This document shows, one piece after another, positions 26,988-38,644 of a DNA stretch of 64,000 nt. The notes under the pieces were generated by a model. It was given only the letters and a program-made list of their open reading frames with translations, searched no databases and was not told where the DNA came from. Made by a program: the position numbers and the translations under genes. The stretch comes from DATARH01 sp035534855 (GTDB lineage Bacteria > Pseudomonadota > Alphaproteobacteria > ATCC43930 > CGMCC-115725): positions 68,286 to 132,285 of the forward strand of contig DATLRD010000083.1 in the NCBI GenBank assembly GCA_035534855.1, read 5' to 3'. The first letter of the stretch is position 1; every line of letters begins with the position of its first letter.

Positions 26988-27491
26988 TTGTCGATCGACA
27001 CGAACGCCGTCACCAGCATCATCGAGCCGTCGCTTGACGCGATGGGCTATCGCGTGGTTCGCGTCGTCGCCACCGCGCAGCGCGGCACGACGTTGCAGAT
27101 CATGGCCGAGCGCCGCGACGATGTGCCGATGACGGTCGAGGACTGCGCCAAGATCAGCCGTTCGGTGTCGGCCCTGCTCGATGTTGCCGACACGATCGCC
27201 GAGGCCTATACGCTCGAGGTCAGCTCGCCCGGCATCGACCGGCCGCTGACGCGGCCCGAGGATTACGACCGCTTCGCCGGGTTCGAGGCGCGCATCGACC
27301 TCGCCCGCCCGCATGACGGGCGCAAGCGGATTCGCGGCCGGCTGCTGGGCCGCGCCAACGACAGCGTGCGGGTGATGACCAATTCGGGCGAGGCCTGCCT
27401 CCCCTATGCCGATATCGCCCGCGCCAAGCTGGTTCTGACCGATGATTTGATCGCCGCGGCGCAGCCTCAGGCTCCGGCCCGGCCCCACTAG
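26988..27491 (+). CDS. rimP: Ribosome maturation factor RimP
   Basis: A 167-residue 30S assembly factor. Family landmarks are LDAMGYRVVRV near the N-terminus and YTLEVSSPGIDRPLTRPEDYDRF at residues ~77-100; the C-terminal Sm-like domain follows. The start is TTG at 26988, six bases after AAGG; no ATG or GTG fits. It is the first gene of the classical rimP-nusA-ylxR-infB-rbfA-truB-rpsO-pnp series. Confidence 0.94.
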   Translation: MSIDTNAVTSIIEPSLDAMGYRVVRVVATAQRGTTLQIMAERRDDVPMTVEDCAKISRSVSALLDVADTIAEAYTLEVSSPGIDRPLTRPEDYDRFAGFEARIDLARPHDGRKRIRGRLLGRANDSVRVMTNSGEACLPYADIARAKLVLTDDLIAAAQPQAPARPH

Positions 27492-27505
27492 CCAACGAGT
27501 CGATC

Positions 27506-29053
27506 ATGGAAAGCACTGTCACCTACGCCCGCCCCGAACTGCTGCAGGTTGCCGAGACCGTCGCACGCGACAAGGGGATCGACCGCGACGAAGTGCTTGA
27601 GGCGATGGAGCAGGCGATCCAGAAGGCCGGCCGCTCGAAATACGGCCAGGAATACGACATCCGCGCCGAGATCGACCGCAAGAGCGGCGAAATCCGCCTG
27701 ATGCGCTTCCGCGAGGTGGTCGATACGATCGAGAACGAGCCGGCGCAAATCTCTCTCTCGCAGGCGCATAAACTCAACGCCGACGCCGAGATCGGCGATT
27801 TCATCACCGACCCGCTGCCGCCGATCGATTTCGGGCGCATCGCGGCGCAGACCGCCAAGCAGGTCATCGTCCAGAAGGTCCGCGACGCCGAGCGCCAGCG
27901 GCAGTACCTCGAGTTCAAGGATCGCGTCGGCGAGATCGTCAACGGCCTGGTCAAGCGGGTCGAATACGGCAACGTCGTCGTCGATCTCGGCCGCGCAGAG
28001 GCGATGCTGCGCCGCGACGAGCTGCTGCCGCGCGAGAGCTTTCGCCAGGGCGAGCGGGTGCGCGCCTATATCTACGACGTGCGCCAGGAGCCGCGCGGCC
28101 CGCAGATCTTCCTGTCGCGCACCCATCCGCAATTCATGGCCAAGCTGTTCGCGCAGGAAGTGCCGGAAATCTACGACGGCATCATCGAGATCAAGTCGGT
28201 GGCACGCGATCCCGGCAGCCGCGCCAAGATCGCGGTGATTTCGCGCGACAGCGGCATCGACCCGGTCGGCGCCTGCGTCGGCATGCGCGGCAGCCGCGTC
28301 CAGGCCGTGGTCGGCGAGCTGCAGGGCGAAAAGATCGACATCATCCCGTGGTCGCCGGACCCGGCAACGTTTGTCGTCAACGGGCTCGCCCCGGCCGAGG
28401 TCAGCAAGGTGGTGATGGACGAAGAGCAGCGCCGCATCGAGGTGGTGGTGCCCGACGACCAGCTGAGCCTGGCGATCGGCCGGCGCGGCCAGAACGTGCG
28501 CCTCGCCTCGCAGCTGACCGGCTGGGATATCGACATCCTGACCGAGGCCGAGGAATCCGAGCGCCGCACCGAGGAGTTCCGCACCCGCAGCCAGCTGTTC
28601 ATCGACGCGCTCGACATCGACGACGTGATCGCCCACCTGTTGGTGACCGAGGGCTTCTCCTCGCTCGAAGAGGTCGCCTATGTGCCGATCAGCGACCTTG
28701 CCGACATCGAAGGGTTCGACGCTGAGGTGGGGGCCGAGCTTCAGGAGCGCGCCCGCACCGCGCTCGAACGCCGCGACCGCGAATACGAGGCGCGCTACCG
28801 CGAGCTGGGGATCAACGACGAACTTGCCGCGGTCGAAGGGCTTACCCCGGGAATGCTGGTCACGCTCGGTGAAGGCGGGGTCAAGACGCTCGACGATTTC
28901 GCCGACCTTGCCGGCGACGAGCTGTTGGAAATGCTGGAAACGTCGAACAAGGGCGGGGTCAAGCTCGAACTTGACGAGGCCAATGCGATGATCATGGCGG
29001 CGCGGGCGCACTGGTTCAGCGACGCCGAAGCGGGGCCGGTCACCCCGGAGTGA
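27506..29053 (+). CDS. nusA: Transcription termination/antitermination protein NusA
   Basis: A 515-residue protein with the full NusA layout: N-terminal RNA-polymerase-binding domain (residues 1-~130), S1 domain, two KH domains (DPVGACVGMRGSRVQAVVGEL, then LSLAIGRRGQNVRLASQLTGW) and two C-terminal acidic helix-hairpin-helix repeats. It modulates pausing, intrinsic termination and antitermination, so the terminator-like hairpin upstream of rimP is a plausible site for feedback control. The stop overlaps the next start as GTGA. Confidence 0.97.
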   Translation: MESTVTYARPELLQVAETVARDKGIDRDEVLEAMEQAIQKAGRSKYGQEYDIRAEIDRKSGEIRLMRFREVVDTIENEPAQISLSQAHKLNADAEIGDFITDPLPPIDFGRIAAQTAKQVIVQKVRDAERQRQYLEFKDRVGEIVNGLVKRVEYGNVVVDLGRAEAMLRRDELLPRESFRQGERVRAYIYDVRQEPRGPQIFLSRTHPQFMAKLFAQEVPEIYDGIIEIKSVARDPGSRAKIAVISRDSGIDPVGACVGMRGSRVQAVVGELQGEKIDIIPWSPDPATFVVNGLAPAEVSKVVMDEEQRRIEVVVPDDQLSLAIGRRGQNVRLASQLTGWDIDILTEAEESERRTEEFRTRSQLFIDALDIDDVIAHLLVTEGFSSLEEVAYVPISDLADIEGFDAEVGAELQERARTALERRDREYEARYRELGINDELAAVEGLTPGMLVTLGEGGVKTLDDFADLAGDELLEMLETSNKGGVKLELDEANAMIMAARAHWFSDAEAGPVTPE

Positions 29054-29727
29054 GCGCCCCGGCGGCCGCCTCACCGTCACCGGCGACGGCACCGGAACCG
29101 GCCAAACACCGCCGCTGTATCGCCACCGGCGAGCTGCACGAGCGCGCCGCGCTGGTGCGGCTGGTGGTCGCCCCCGACGGGCAGCTGGTGCCCGATGTCG
29201 AAGGGCGGCTTCCCGGTCGGGGTTTGTGGTTGACGCCACGCCGGGATATAGTAGAGCGGGCGGTGACGAAGCGGCTGTTTACGCGCGCGGCGCGGCGGCC
29301 GGTGCTGGTGCCGCCCGAGCTTGCCGACCGCATCGAGGCGCTGCTGGCGCAGCGGTGCCGCGATATGATTGGCCTTGCGCGCCGCTCCGGCGTCGCTGTG
29401 GCCGGGTTTGAGCGGGTGGCGGAGACGGTGCGGCGCGGCGATGCCGGGCTGCTGGTCTTCGCACGCGACGGAGCCGAGGCCGGGCGGCGCAAGCTGGCTG
29501 GGCTGGGGCGCGCGGTGCCCTCGGCCGCCGCACTCACCGCGGCAGAGCTGGGCGCCGCATTCGGGCGCGAGCGCGTCGTCCACGTGGCGGTGGGCCCGGG
29601 CCGGCTCGCCCTCCGGCTGCTTGCCGATTTGCGGCGGCTCGCCGGGCTTCGCGCCGAGGCGGCGGCTGACGATGGGATGGATTCTGCTCCTGCGGGAGCA
29701 ACAAAAGGACGGCAGCGTAGCGGATGA
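29050..29727 (+). CDS. ylxR: YlxR-family RNA-binding protein (DUF448) with L7Ae-like domain
   Basis: A 225-residue protein. The N-terminal ~90 residues form the YlxR domain (RRCIATGE, GRLPGRGLWLTPRRD); the middle (about residues 100-190, MIGLARRSGVAVAGFERV) resembles an L7Ae-type RNA-binding fold. This fused form is typical in alphaproteobacteria between nusA and infB. Proposed roles are RNA binding and nucleoid association or RNase P interaction, not established here. It starts with GTG overlapping the nusA stop and ends overlapping the infB start (ATGA). Confidence 0.85.
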   Translation: MSAPAAASPSPATAPEPAKHRRCIATGELHERAALVRLVVAPDGQLVPDVEGRLPGRGLWLTPRRDIVERAVTKRLFTRAARRPVLVPPELADRIEALLAQRCRDMIGLARRSGVAVAGFERVAETVRRGDAGLLVFARDGAEAGRRKLAGLGRAVPSAAALTAAELGAAFGRERVVHVAVGPGRLALRLLADLRRLAGLRAEAAADDGMDSAPAGATKGRQRSG

Positions 29728-32342
29728 GTGACGTCGACGCACAAGACACCCAAGAAAAGCGGCCGCTGACCTTGAATCGGCCGGGCGGCAGGCTCGAGCT
29801 GCGCCGCCCCGCCGCCGAGGCCGGACAGGTGCGCCAGAGCTTTTCGCATGGCCGCTCGAAGACCGTGACGGTCGAGGTGCGCAAGAAGCGCACCCTCGGG
29901 CCGGGCGGCGCCCCGGAAACGGCCCGCGAGGCCGAGCCCGCAGTCGCGCCCGCGCCGGCCCCCGAGGCGCCGGTGGCCGAGCCGGTGCGGCGACCCATCG
30001 TGCTGCCGCGTGCGCTGACCGAAGAGGAACGCGCCGGCCGTTACCGTGCGGTCGAGAACGCGCACCGGGCGAGCGACGAAGCCCGCCGCCGCGCCGCGCT
30101 CGACGAGGCCAACCGACGCCGCGAACAGGAAGTACGCGCCGCCGAGGAGGCACGCAATCGGGCCGAGGAAGAGGCCAAGCGCAAGGTCGAGGAAGAAGAG
30201 GCCAAGCGCCGGGCCGGCGAGGATGCGAAGAAGCGCGCCGAGGAGGAAGACACCCGGCGCAAGGAAGAGGAATCGCGCCGCGAGGTCGCCGAGCGCGCCG
30301 GCAAGGCGGCCGCGGCCAAGGTCGCCGCCCTCGCCGCCGCCGGCAAGGTGGCGATGCCGGCCGAAGAAGAGGAAGAGGCGCCGGTTCACGCCCGCCGTCC
30401 GGGCGCGGTGCCAAAGCGGCCGGCCGTGCCGGTCCGCCGCGACGAACGCCGCCGCACCGGCAAGCTGACAGTGACCCGGGCGCTCAGCGACGAGGAGGGC
30501 GAGCGCATGCGCAGCCTGGCCTCGGTGCGCCGCGCCCGAGAGCGCGAGCGCCAGCGCATGCACGGCAGCGACCAGCAGCACAAGGTGGTGCGCGAAGTGA
30601 TCATTCCCGAGACGATCACCGTGCAGGAGCTGGCCAACCGTATGGCCGAGCGCGCGGTCGACGTGATCAAAGCGTTGATGCGGATGGGCGTCATGGCGAC
30701 GCCGTCGCAGATAATCGACGCCGACACCGCCGAGCTGGTGGTGACCGAATTTGGCCACCGGCTGCGCCGCGTCGCAGAGAGCGACGTCGAGATCGGGCTG
30801 CACGGTGAGGAGGACGTCGAAGGCGAGGCCGTGCCGCGCGCGCCGATCGTCACGATCATGGGCCATGTCGACCACGGCAAGACCTCGCTGCTCGATGCGC
30901 TGCGCGAGACCGACGTCGCCGGCGGCGAGGCCGGCGGCATCACCCAGCACATCGGCGCCTATCGCGTCACGCTGAAGGGCGGCAAGCAGATCACCTTTAT
31001 CGACACGCCGGGGCACCAGGCGTTTACCTCGATGCGTGCGCGCGGCGCCAATGTCACCGACATCGTCGTGCTCGTGGTGGCCGCCGATGACGGCATCATG
31101 GAGCAGACGGTCGAGGCGATTCGCCACGCCAAGGCGGCCGAAGTGCCGATCATCGTGGCGATCAACAAGATCGACCGCCCCGACGCCAAGCCCGACCGGG
31201 TGCGCCAGGAATTGCTGCAGCACGAGCTGGTGGTCGAGGAACTTGGCGGCGACGTGCTCAATATCGAGGTGTCGGCGCTCAAGAAGACCAACCTCGACAA
31301 GCTCGAAGAGGCGATTTTGCTGCAGGCCGAGCTGCTCGACCTGACCGCCAACCCGCACCGCCCGGCCGAGGGCGTGGTGCTCGAAGCCAAGCTCGAACGC
31401 GGGCGCGGGCCGGTCGCCACGGTGCTGATCCAGCGCGGCACCCTCAAGGTCGGCGACATCTTCGTCGCCGGTGGCGAATGGGGCCGGGTGCGGGCGCTGA
31501 CCGACGACCACCGGCAGAACCAGATCGAGGCCGGGCCGTCGATGCCGATCGAGGTGCTCGGGCTGGACGGCATCCCGCTCGCCGGCGACGATTTCATCGT
31601 CGTCGACGGCGAGGCGCGGGCCCGCGAGGTCGCCGAGTTCCGCCAGCGCCGGCGCCGCACCTCCGCGGCGGAGGCGAGCACGCGCGGCACACTCGAAGAG
31701 ATGTTCTCGCAGATCGCGGCCGGCGCGGTGAAGGAGCTGCCGATCATCGTCAAATCCGACGTGCACGGCTCGCTCGAAGCGATCATCGGCTCGCTCGGCA
31801 AATTGTCGACCAGCGAAGTGTCGGTGCGCAACCTCCATTCGGCGGTCGGCGCGATCACCGAAAGCGACGTGATCCTCGCCAAGTCGACCGGCGCGGTGAT
31901 CCTCGGCTTCAACGTCCGCGCCAACCCGCAGGCGCGCGACCTCGCCCGCCGCGACAGCGTCGAAATCCGCTACTACTCGATCATCTACGACGTGATCGAC
32001 GACATCCGCGCCGCGCTGACGGGCATGTTGTCGCCGACGCTGCGCGAGCGGTTCCTCGGCAACGCCGCGATCCGCGAGGTGTTCAACATCACGCGGGTCG
32101 GCAAGGTCGCCGGGTGCCGCATCACCGAAGGCACGGTCAAGCGCGGCGCCAAGGTTCGCCTGCTGCGCGACAACGTCGTGATCCACGAGGGCACGCTGAA
32201 GACGCTGAAGCGGTTCAAGGACGAGGTCCGCGAGGTACAGGAAGGCTATGAGTGCGGCATGGCCTTCGAAAACTACGAGAACATCCAGGTCGGCGACGTA
32301 ATCGAATGCTTCGAGGTCGAGGAGGTCGCGCGCACCCTGTAG
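29724..32342 (+). CDS. infB: Translation initiation factor IF-2
   Basis: An 872-residue GTPase that brings initiator tRNA to the 30S subunit. The N-terminal ~290 residues are low complexity, with a long Glu/Arg/Ala-rich coiled coil (residues ~105-205) typical of alphaproteobacterial IF-2. The G domain has GHVDHGKTSLL (G1), DTPGHQAF (G3) and NKID (G4), followed by domain II, a linker helix and the C-terminal tRNA-binding domain. The ATG overlaps the ylxR stop. Confidence 0.97.
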   Translation: MSDVDAQDTQEKRPLTLNRPGGRLELRRPAAEAGQVRQSFSHGRSKTVTVEVRKKRTLGPGGAPETAREAEPAVAPAPAPEAPVAEPVRRPIVLPRALTEEERAGRYRAVENAHRASDEARRRAALDEANRRREQEVRAAEEARNRAEEEAKRKVEEEEAKRRAGEDAKKRAEEEDTRRKEEESRREVAERAGKAAAAKVAALAAAGKVAMPAEEEEEAPVHARRPGAVPKRPAVPVRRDERRRTGKLTVTRALSDEEGERMRSLASVRRARERERQRMHGSDQQHKVVREVIIPETITVQELANRMAERAVDVIKALMRMGVMATPSQIIDADTAELVVTEFGHRLRRVAESDVEIGLHGEEDVEGEAVPRAPIVTIMGHVDHGKTSLLDALRETDVAGGEAGGITQHIGAYRVTLKGGKQITFIDTPGHQAFTSMRARGANVTDIVVLVVAADDGIMEQTVEAIRHAKAAEVPIIVAINKIDRPDAKPDRVRQELLQHELVVEELGGDVLNIEVSALKKTNLDKLEEAILLQAELLDLTANPHRPAEGVVLEAKLERGRGPVATVLIQRGTLKVGDIFVAGGEWGRVRALTDDHRQNQIEAGPSMPIEVLGLDGIPLAGDDFIVVDGEARAREVAEFRQRRRRTSAAEASTRGTLEEMFSQIAAGAVKELPIIVKSDVHGSLEAIIGSLGKLSTSEVSVRNLHSAVGAITESDVILAKSTGAVILGFNVRANPQARDLARRDSVEIRYYSIIYDVIDDIRAALTGMLSPTLRERFLGNAAIREVFNITRVGKVAGCRITEGTVKRGAKVRLLRDNVVIHEGTLKTLKRFKDEVREVQEGYECGMAFENYENIQVGDVIECFEVEEVARTL

Positions 32343-32440
32343 CGCCGCGCCCTTCCGCCCGGCGGCGGCTGATGTGATGTGTACCCGAGGCAAAAGGCCT
32401 TTGGCTGATTTAGGTGCGGGCCCCCGGCCCGCTCGAAGGC

Positions 32441-32890
32441 ATGGCGCACCGGTCAAAAGTTGATGAGCGCTCCGGCCCGGGCTTCGGCGCCAAGGCGGCA
32501 AGCCAGCGCCAGCTCAGGGTCGGCGAAGAGCTGCGCCACGCACTGGCTGGGCTGCTGCGCCCCGGGCAGTTGCGCGATCCCGCGCTCGCCAATGCCATCA
32601 TCACGGTCAGCGAAGTTCGCCTCAGCCCCGATTTGCGCAACGCCACGGCATTCGTGATGCCGCTCGGCGGCGAGAACGCCGCCGAAATCATTGCCGGCCT
32701 CCGGCGCAGTGCGCCGTTTCTGAAGGGGCGCATCGCCCGCATGGTGACGTTGCGGCTGGTGCCGAACTTGAGGTTCGCGCTCGACGAGGCTTTCGACACC
32801 GCCGACCGCATCGCCGGCCTCCTGGGGCGCCCCGAAGTCGCGCGCGACCTCGGCCCGCGCGCCGACGACGAAGATGACAAACCCGGCTGA
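32441..32890 (+). CDS. rbfA: 30S ribosome-binding factor RbfA
   Basis: A 149-residue KH-like cold-shock assembly factor for the 30S subunit. Family landmarks are RVGEELRHALAGLL near the N-terminus and RLVPNLRFALDEAFD near residue 105. The ATG at 32441 is chosen for family length; GTG 32414 would add nine residues. The 98-base spacer after infB holds a short hairpin-like stretch (AGGCAAAAGGCCT) but no clear terminator. The 3' end overlaps truB by 17 bases. Confidence 0.92.
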   Translation: MAHRSKVDERSGPGFGAKAASQRQLRVGEELRHALAGLLRPGQLRDPALANAIITVSEVRLSPDLRNATAFVMPLGGENAAEIIAGLRRSAPFLKGRIARMVTLRLVPNLRFALDEAFDTADRIAGLLGRPEVARDLGPRADDEDDKPG

Positions 32891-33794
32891 GGCCACGCTG
32901 CACGGCTGGCTGGTCATCGACAAGCCTGCGGGGATCACCTCAAACCGGGTCGTGACTGTGGTGCGGCGGGCGACCGGGGCTAAGACCGGGCATGCCGGCA
33001 CGCTCGACCCGTTTGCCACCGGTATCCTGCCGGTCGCGCTCGGCGAGGCGACCAAGACCATGCGCTTCGCCGGCGAGGGACGAAAACGCTATCGCTTCAC
33101 CGTGCGCTGGGGCGTCGCCACCGACACCGACGATCGCGACGGCGCCGTCGTCGCCGAGACCCCGGTGCGGCCAGGCGAAGCGGAGATCGCGGCGATCCTG
33201 CCGCGCTTCACCGGCACGATCCGGCAGCGCCCGCCAGCCTACTCGGCGATCAAGGTATCGGGCCGGCGCGCCTATGACCTGGCGCGGCGCGGCGCACCGC
33301 CGGAATTAGCAGAGCGACCCGTCGAGGTGATGTCGCTGTCGCTGACCGAATGCTCCGATGCCGATCACGCCGTCTTCGAGGCCGAGGTCGGCGGCGGCAC
33401 CTATATCCGCGCCCTCGCCCGCGACATCGCCGCGGCGCTGGGTACGCTCGCCCACGTCGCCGCGCTGCGCCGGCTGTCGGTCGGGCGGTTCACCGAAGCT
33501 CAGGCGATTTCGCTGGATTTGGTGGCGTTGCTTGGGCATAGTTTGGCCGCTTCCGAGCATCTTTTGCCGCTGGAGACGGTGCTGGACGACATCCCGGCTC
33601 TCGCCCTGGCGGCAGACGAAGTCGCTCGATTGCGTCACGGACAGCCGGTGACGCCGCGCGATCCGCGCGAACGGGCGCATCTCGATCGGCTCCTCGAGGG
33701 CACGATCGTCAGCGCGCGGCATGACCAGCTGCTTATCGCGGTGGCGCGAATCGAAAAAGGCGGCCTTCGTCCGGTGCGCATCATCAATCGCTGA
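32874..33794 (+). CDS. truB: tRNA pseudouridine(55) synthase TruB
   Basis: A 306-residue enzyme converting U55 of tRNA to pseudouridine. The catalytic Asp is in GHAGTLDPFATGILPVALGE, and KTYRFTVRWG-like and YSAIKVSGRRAYDLAR segments follow. The start overlaps the end of rbfA. It precedes rpsO by 13 bases. Confidence 0.96.
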   Translation: MTNPAEATLHGWLVIDKPAGITSNRVVTVVRRATGAKTGHAGTLDPFATGILPVALGEATKTMRFAGEGRKRYRFTVRWGVATDTDDRDGAVVAETPVRPGEAEIAAILPRFTGTIRQRPPAYSAIKVSGRRAYDLARRGAPPELAERPVEVMSLSLTECSDADHAVFEAEVGGGTYIRALARDIAAALGTLAHVAALRRLSVGRFTEAQAISLDLVALLGHSLAASEHLLPLETVLDDIPALALAADEVARLRHGQPVTPRDPRERAHLDRLLEGTIVSARHDQLLIAVARIEKGGLRPVRIINR

Positions 33795-33807
33795 AGGGAC
33801 AAGCCCG

Positions 33808-34077
33808 ATGTCGATTACGCCAGAGCGCAAACAGGCGCTCATCATCGACTACGCAACGCGGACCGGTGATACCGGGTCGCCCGAAGTACAGGTCGCTATA
33901 CTTTCCGAGCGTATCCGGAACCTGACCGATCATCTGGGAACGCACAAGAAAGACTTTCACTCGCGCCGCGGCCTCTTGGTGATGGTCGGCCAACGCCGGC
34001 GCCTCCTCGACTACCTCAAACGCTCGGATGTGAAGCGCTACGAGACGGTGATCGGCCGGCTCGGCCTGCGGCGTTGA
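33808..34077 (+). CDS. rpsO: 30S ribosomal protein S15
   Basis: The 89-residue protein matches S15 exactly in length and sequence pattern (MSITPERKQALI, DTGSPEVQVAILSERI, then HSRRGLLVMVGQRRRLLDYL). It binds the 16S central domain early in 30S assembly. Translation is probably coupled to truB just upstream; AAGGGA lies before the ATG. The rpsO-pnp order is conserved. Confidence 0.98.
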   Translation: MSITPERKQALIIDYATRTGDTGSPEVQVAILSERIRNLTDHLGTHKKDFHSRRGLLVMVGQRRRLLDYLKRSDVKRYETVIGRLGLRR

Positions 34078-34181
34078 CGGCTTGAGGAAAGACGGCACAC
34101 TGTTGCCCCATATCGCCCCTGCAGACGAGGGGGGCGGCAGGGATTGGCTTGTGGACGGACGCAAAAGCTATCGCCGGCGGC

Positions 34182-34205
34182 GCGCGAAAGAATCCGCTTT
34201 CGCGC
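34182..34205 (+). ncRNA. pnp leader hairpin
   Basis: GCGCGAAAG, loop AATCCG, CTTTCGCGC: a perfect 9-base stem ending 38 bases before the pnp start in a 166-base rpsO-pnp spacer. It resembles in position the E. coli pnp leader stem-loop used by RNase III and PNPase for autoregulation; that role here is inferred. It lacks a U-run, so it is not an intrinsic terminator. Confidence 0.5.
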
Positions 34206-34243
34206 AGGCCGCTGCTCGTTCTTATGCAAAAGGATGAATTGGG

Positions 34244-36396
<2,153 letters not shown>

Positions 36397-36400
<4 letters not shown>

Positions 36401-37200
36401 GGGTCCTGACGACGGCGGATGGGCGGGAGCGTGGCACCCCGCCGCCCTGCCCTGCCCTGCCCGCGGTCATCGGCCATCGCGGCGCCGCCGCGCATGCGCC
36501 GGAAAATACGCTTGCCGGGTTTCGGATGGCCAAGGCACTGGGCTGTGCCTGGGTTGAATTCGACGTGCGGCTGACCGCCGACGGTGTGCCGGTGCTGTGC
36601 CACGACAGCCGGCTCAACCGCACGACCGATGGCACTGGCGCCGTCGCCGCGCTGCCGCTCGCTGCGGTGCGGTCGTGCGACGCCGGCCGGCGGTTTGGCG
36701 CGCGCTTTGCCGGCGAGGCGGTTCCGACGCTGGACGAAGCGCTGGCCTGCGCCGGCGAGCTTGGGCTGGGCGTCAACATCGAAATCAAGGCCGATCGCGG
36801 GCTTGCCGCGGCGACCGCCGCGGCGGTCGCTGCGGTCCTCGCCCGAGGCGACCGGCCGCACGAGGTCCTGGTGTCCAGTTTCGACATTGCCGCGCTGGCC
36901 GCGCTGCGCAAGCTGTCGCCGGCGATGCCTACCGGGCTGCTGCTGAATCGGCTGCGGCGCGACTGGGCCGCACTGGCGGCGGATCTCGGCTGCGCGACGA
37001 TCAACCTCGACCATCGCCGGGTGCGTCCGGCCCGCGTCGCGATGCTCGCCGCCGCTGGCTATCGCGTGCTCGCCTACACGGTCAACGACCCCGCGCGGGC
37101 GCGCCAACTTTTCGAATGGGGGGTAACTTCCGTTTTCTCGGACAACCCCGATATAATTCTCGCATCGGCCGCTTCGACGCGGCAAGGAGCCGCCGGGTGA
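36397..37200 (+). CDS. Glycerophosphodiester phosphodiesterase (probable CTG start)
   Basis: A GDPD-family TIM-barrel enzyme expected to cleave glycerophosphodiesters to glycerol-3-phosphate and an alcohol. The catalytic region is complete only if translation begins before 36466: it encodes IGHRGAAAHAPENTLAGF (His-Arg-Gly and Glu), followed by EFDVRLTADGVPVLCHD and a C-terminal NDPARARQLFEWGVTSVFSD. The first ATG (36526) lies after the HRG motif, and there is no GTG or TTG. CTG at 36397 overlaps the pnp stop as CTGA with AAAGG seven bases upstream, giving 267 residues. Its own stop overlaps the next gene as GTGA. No signal peptide is seen, so it is probably cytoplasmic. Confidence 0.85.
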
Positions 37201-38594
37201 AGCCGCTCAATCCATTGTTCATCTCCGGGCGGGAGGTTCTGCCGCTGGTCGAAGGCGGCAAGGGCATCTCAATCTCGAACGGTGAAAGCTCGGGTGCGTG
37301 GGCCGCCTCGGGCGGGGTCGGCACGTTTTCCGGGGTCAACGCCGACAGCTATTCCGACAGCGGCGAGCGTATCGCCCAGGTCTACAAGGGCCGCACCCGC
37401 CGCGAGCGCCACGAAGAGCTGGTCGCCTACGCGATCGCCGGCGGCATCGAGCAGGCGCGCGTCGCGCACGAGCGCTCGAATGGCGAGGGCCGCATCCACG
37501 TGAACGTGCTGTGGGAGATGGCCGCGGCCGAGCGGGTGCTGCACGGCGTGCTGGAAGGCGCGCGCGGGCTGATCCACGGCGTCACCTGCGGCGCCGGCAT
37601 GCCGTACCGCATCGCCGAGATCTGCGCCCGCTATGGGGTTTACTATTACCCGATCGTATCGTCGGCCCGCGCCTTCCGCGCATTGTGGAAGCGCGCCTAC
37701 CACAAATTCTCGGACTGGCTCGGCGGTGTCGTCTATGAGGACCCGTGGCTGGCCGGCGGGCACAACGGCCTGTCGAACAGTGAAGACCCCGATGAGCCTG
37801 AGGCGCCCTATCCGCGCGTGCGCGAGCTGCGCAGCCTGATGAGCGAGTTCGAGCTGAACGCCACGCCGATCTTCATGGCCGGCGGCGTGTGGTGCCTGCA
37901 CGATTGGGAGGACTGGCTCGACAACCCCGAGATCGGCCCGGTCGCGTTCCAGTTCGGCACCCGGCCGCTGTTGACCCAGGAAAGCCCGATCTCCGATGCG
38001 TGGAAGCGCAAGCTGCTGACGCTGCGGGAGGGCGACATCTTCCTCAACCGGTTCAGCCCGACCGGATTCTATTCCTCGGCGGTGCACAACCAGTTTATCG
38101 AGGACCTGAAGCACCGCTCCGAGCGCCAGGTCGCGTTTTCGGTCGAGCCGGTCGGTGAGCACGTCGTCGGGTTCGGCGTCGGTGCTCGCGGCCGCCTCGT
38201 CTACCTGACGCCGCACGACCGCGCGTCGGCAGAGCGCTGGGTCGCCGAGGGCTATACCGAGGCGCTGCGCACGCCGGATTCGACGCTGATCTTCGTCACC
38301 CCGGAAAAGGCGCTCGAAATCCGCAACGACCAGATCAACTGCATGGGCTGCCTCAGCTCCTGCCTGTTTTCGAACTGGGCGCAGAACGAGGCCGGCACCA
38401 CGGGCAAGAAGGCCGATCCGCGCAGCTTCTGCATCCAGAAGACGTTGCAGGCGATCCGTCATTCCGACGATGTCGAATTCCAGCTGATGTTCTCGGGCCA
38501 TAACGCCTTTCGCTTCGCCAGCGACCCATTTTACGCCAACGGCTACATCCCGACCGTGCGCGAGCTGGTCGATCGGCTGCAGACCGGCGACTGA
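37197..38594 (+). CDS. Nitronate monooxygenase-like flavoprotein
   Basis: A 465-residue protein that looks like the 2-nitropropane dioxygenase/nitronate monooxygenase TIM-barrel family (FMN-dependent): GRIHVNVLWEMAAAERV, GVTCGAGMPYRIAEIC and FMAGGVWCLHDWEDWL fit the barrel strands. It is longer than typical members and carries a Cys-rich segment near residue 380 (CMGCLSSC), plus another Cys further on (SFCIQKT). The GTG overlaps the preceding stop and has AAGGAG at good spacing. The true substrate is unknown; the family label covers enoyl reductases and other flavin oxidoreductases too. Confidence 0.72.
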   Translation: MKPLNPLFISGREVLPLVEGGKGISISNGESSGAWAASGGVGTFSGVNADSYSDSGERIAQVYKGRTRRERHEELVAYAIAGGIEQARVAHERSNGEGRIHVNVLWEMAAAERVLHGVLEGARGLIHGVTCGAGMPYRIAEICARYGVYYYPIVSSARAFRALWKRAYHKFSDWLGGVVYEDPWLAGGHNGLSNSEDPDEPEAPYPRVRELRSLMSEFELNATPIFMAGGVWCLHDWEDWLDNPEIGPVAFQFGTRPLLTQESPISDAWKRKLLTLREGDIFLNRFSPTGFYSSAVHNQFIEDLKHRSERQVAFSVEPVGEHVVGFGVGARGRLVYLTPHDRASAERWVAEGYTEALRTPDSTLIFVTPEKALEIRNDQINCMGCLSSCLFSNWAQNEAGTTGKKADPRSFCIQKTLQAIRHSDDVEFQLMFSGHNAFRFASDPFYANGYIPTVRELVDRLQTGD

Positions 38595-38644
38595 ACTGGC
38601 GGCAGACGCTTTATTTTCTTGAATTTCGCGCCTATATCTCCGCC

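Noticed and set aside
32343..32440. Terminator between infB and rbfA
   Set aside because: Short GC-rich inverted stretches occur, but no stem is followed by a U-run, and the gene order suggests continuous transcription.
29040..32501. Very long open frame opposite infB
   Set aside because: GC-rich third positions leave long antisense frames with few stops. The protein is low complexity and unlike any family, whereas the plus strand encodes a complete IF-2.
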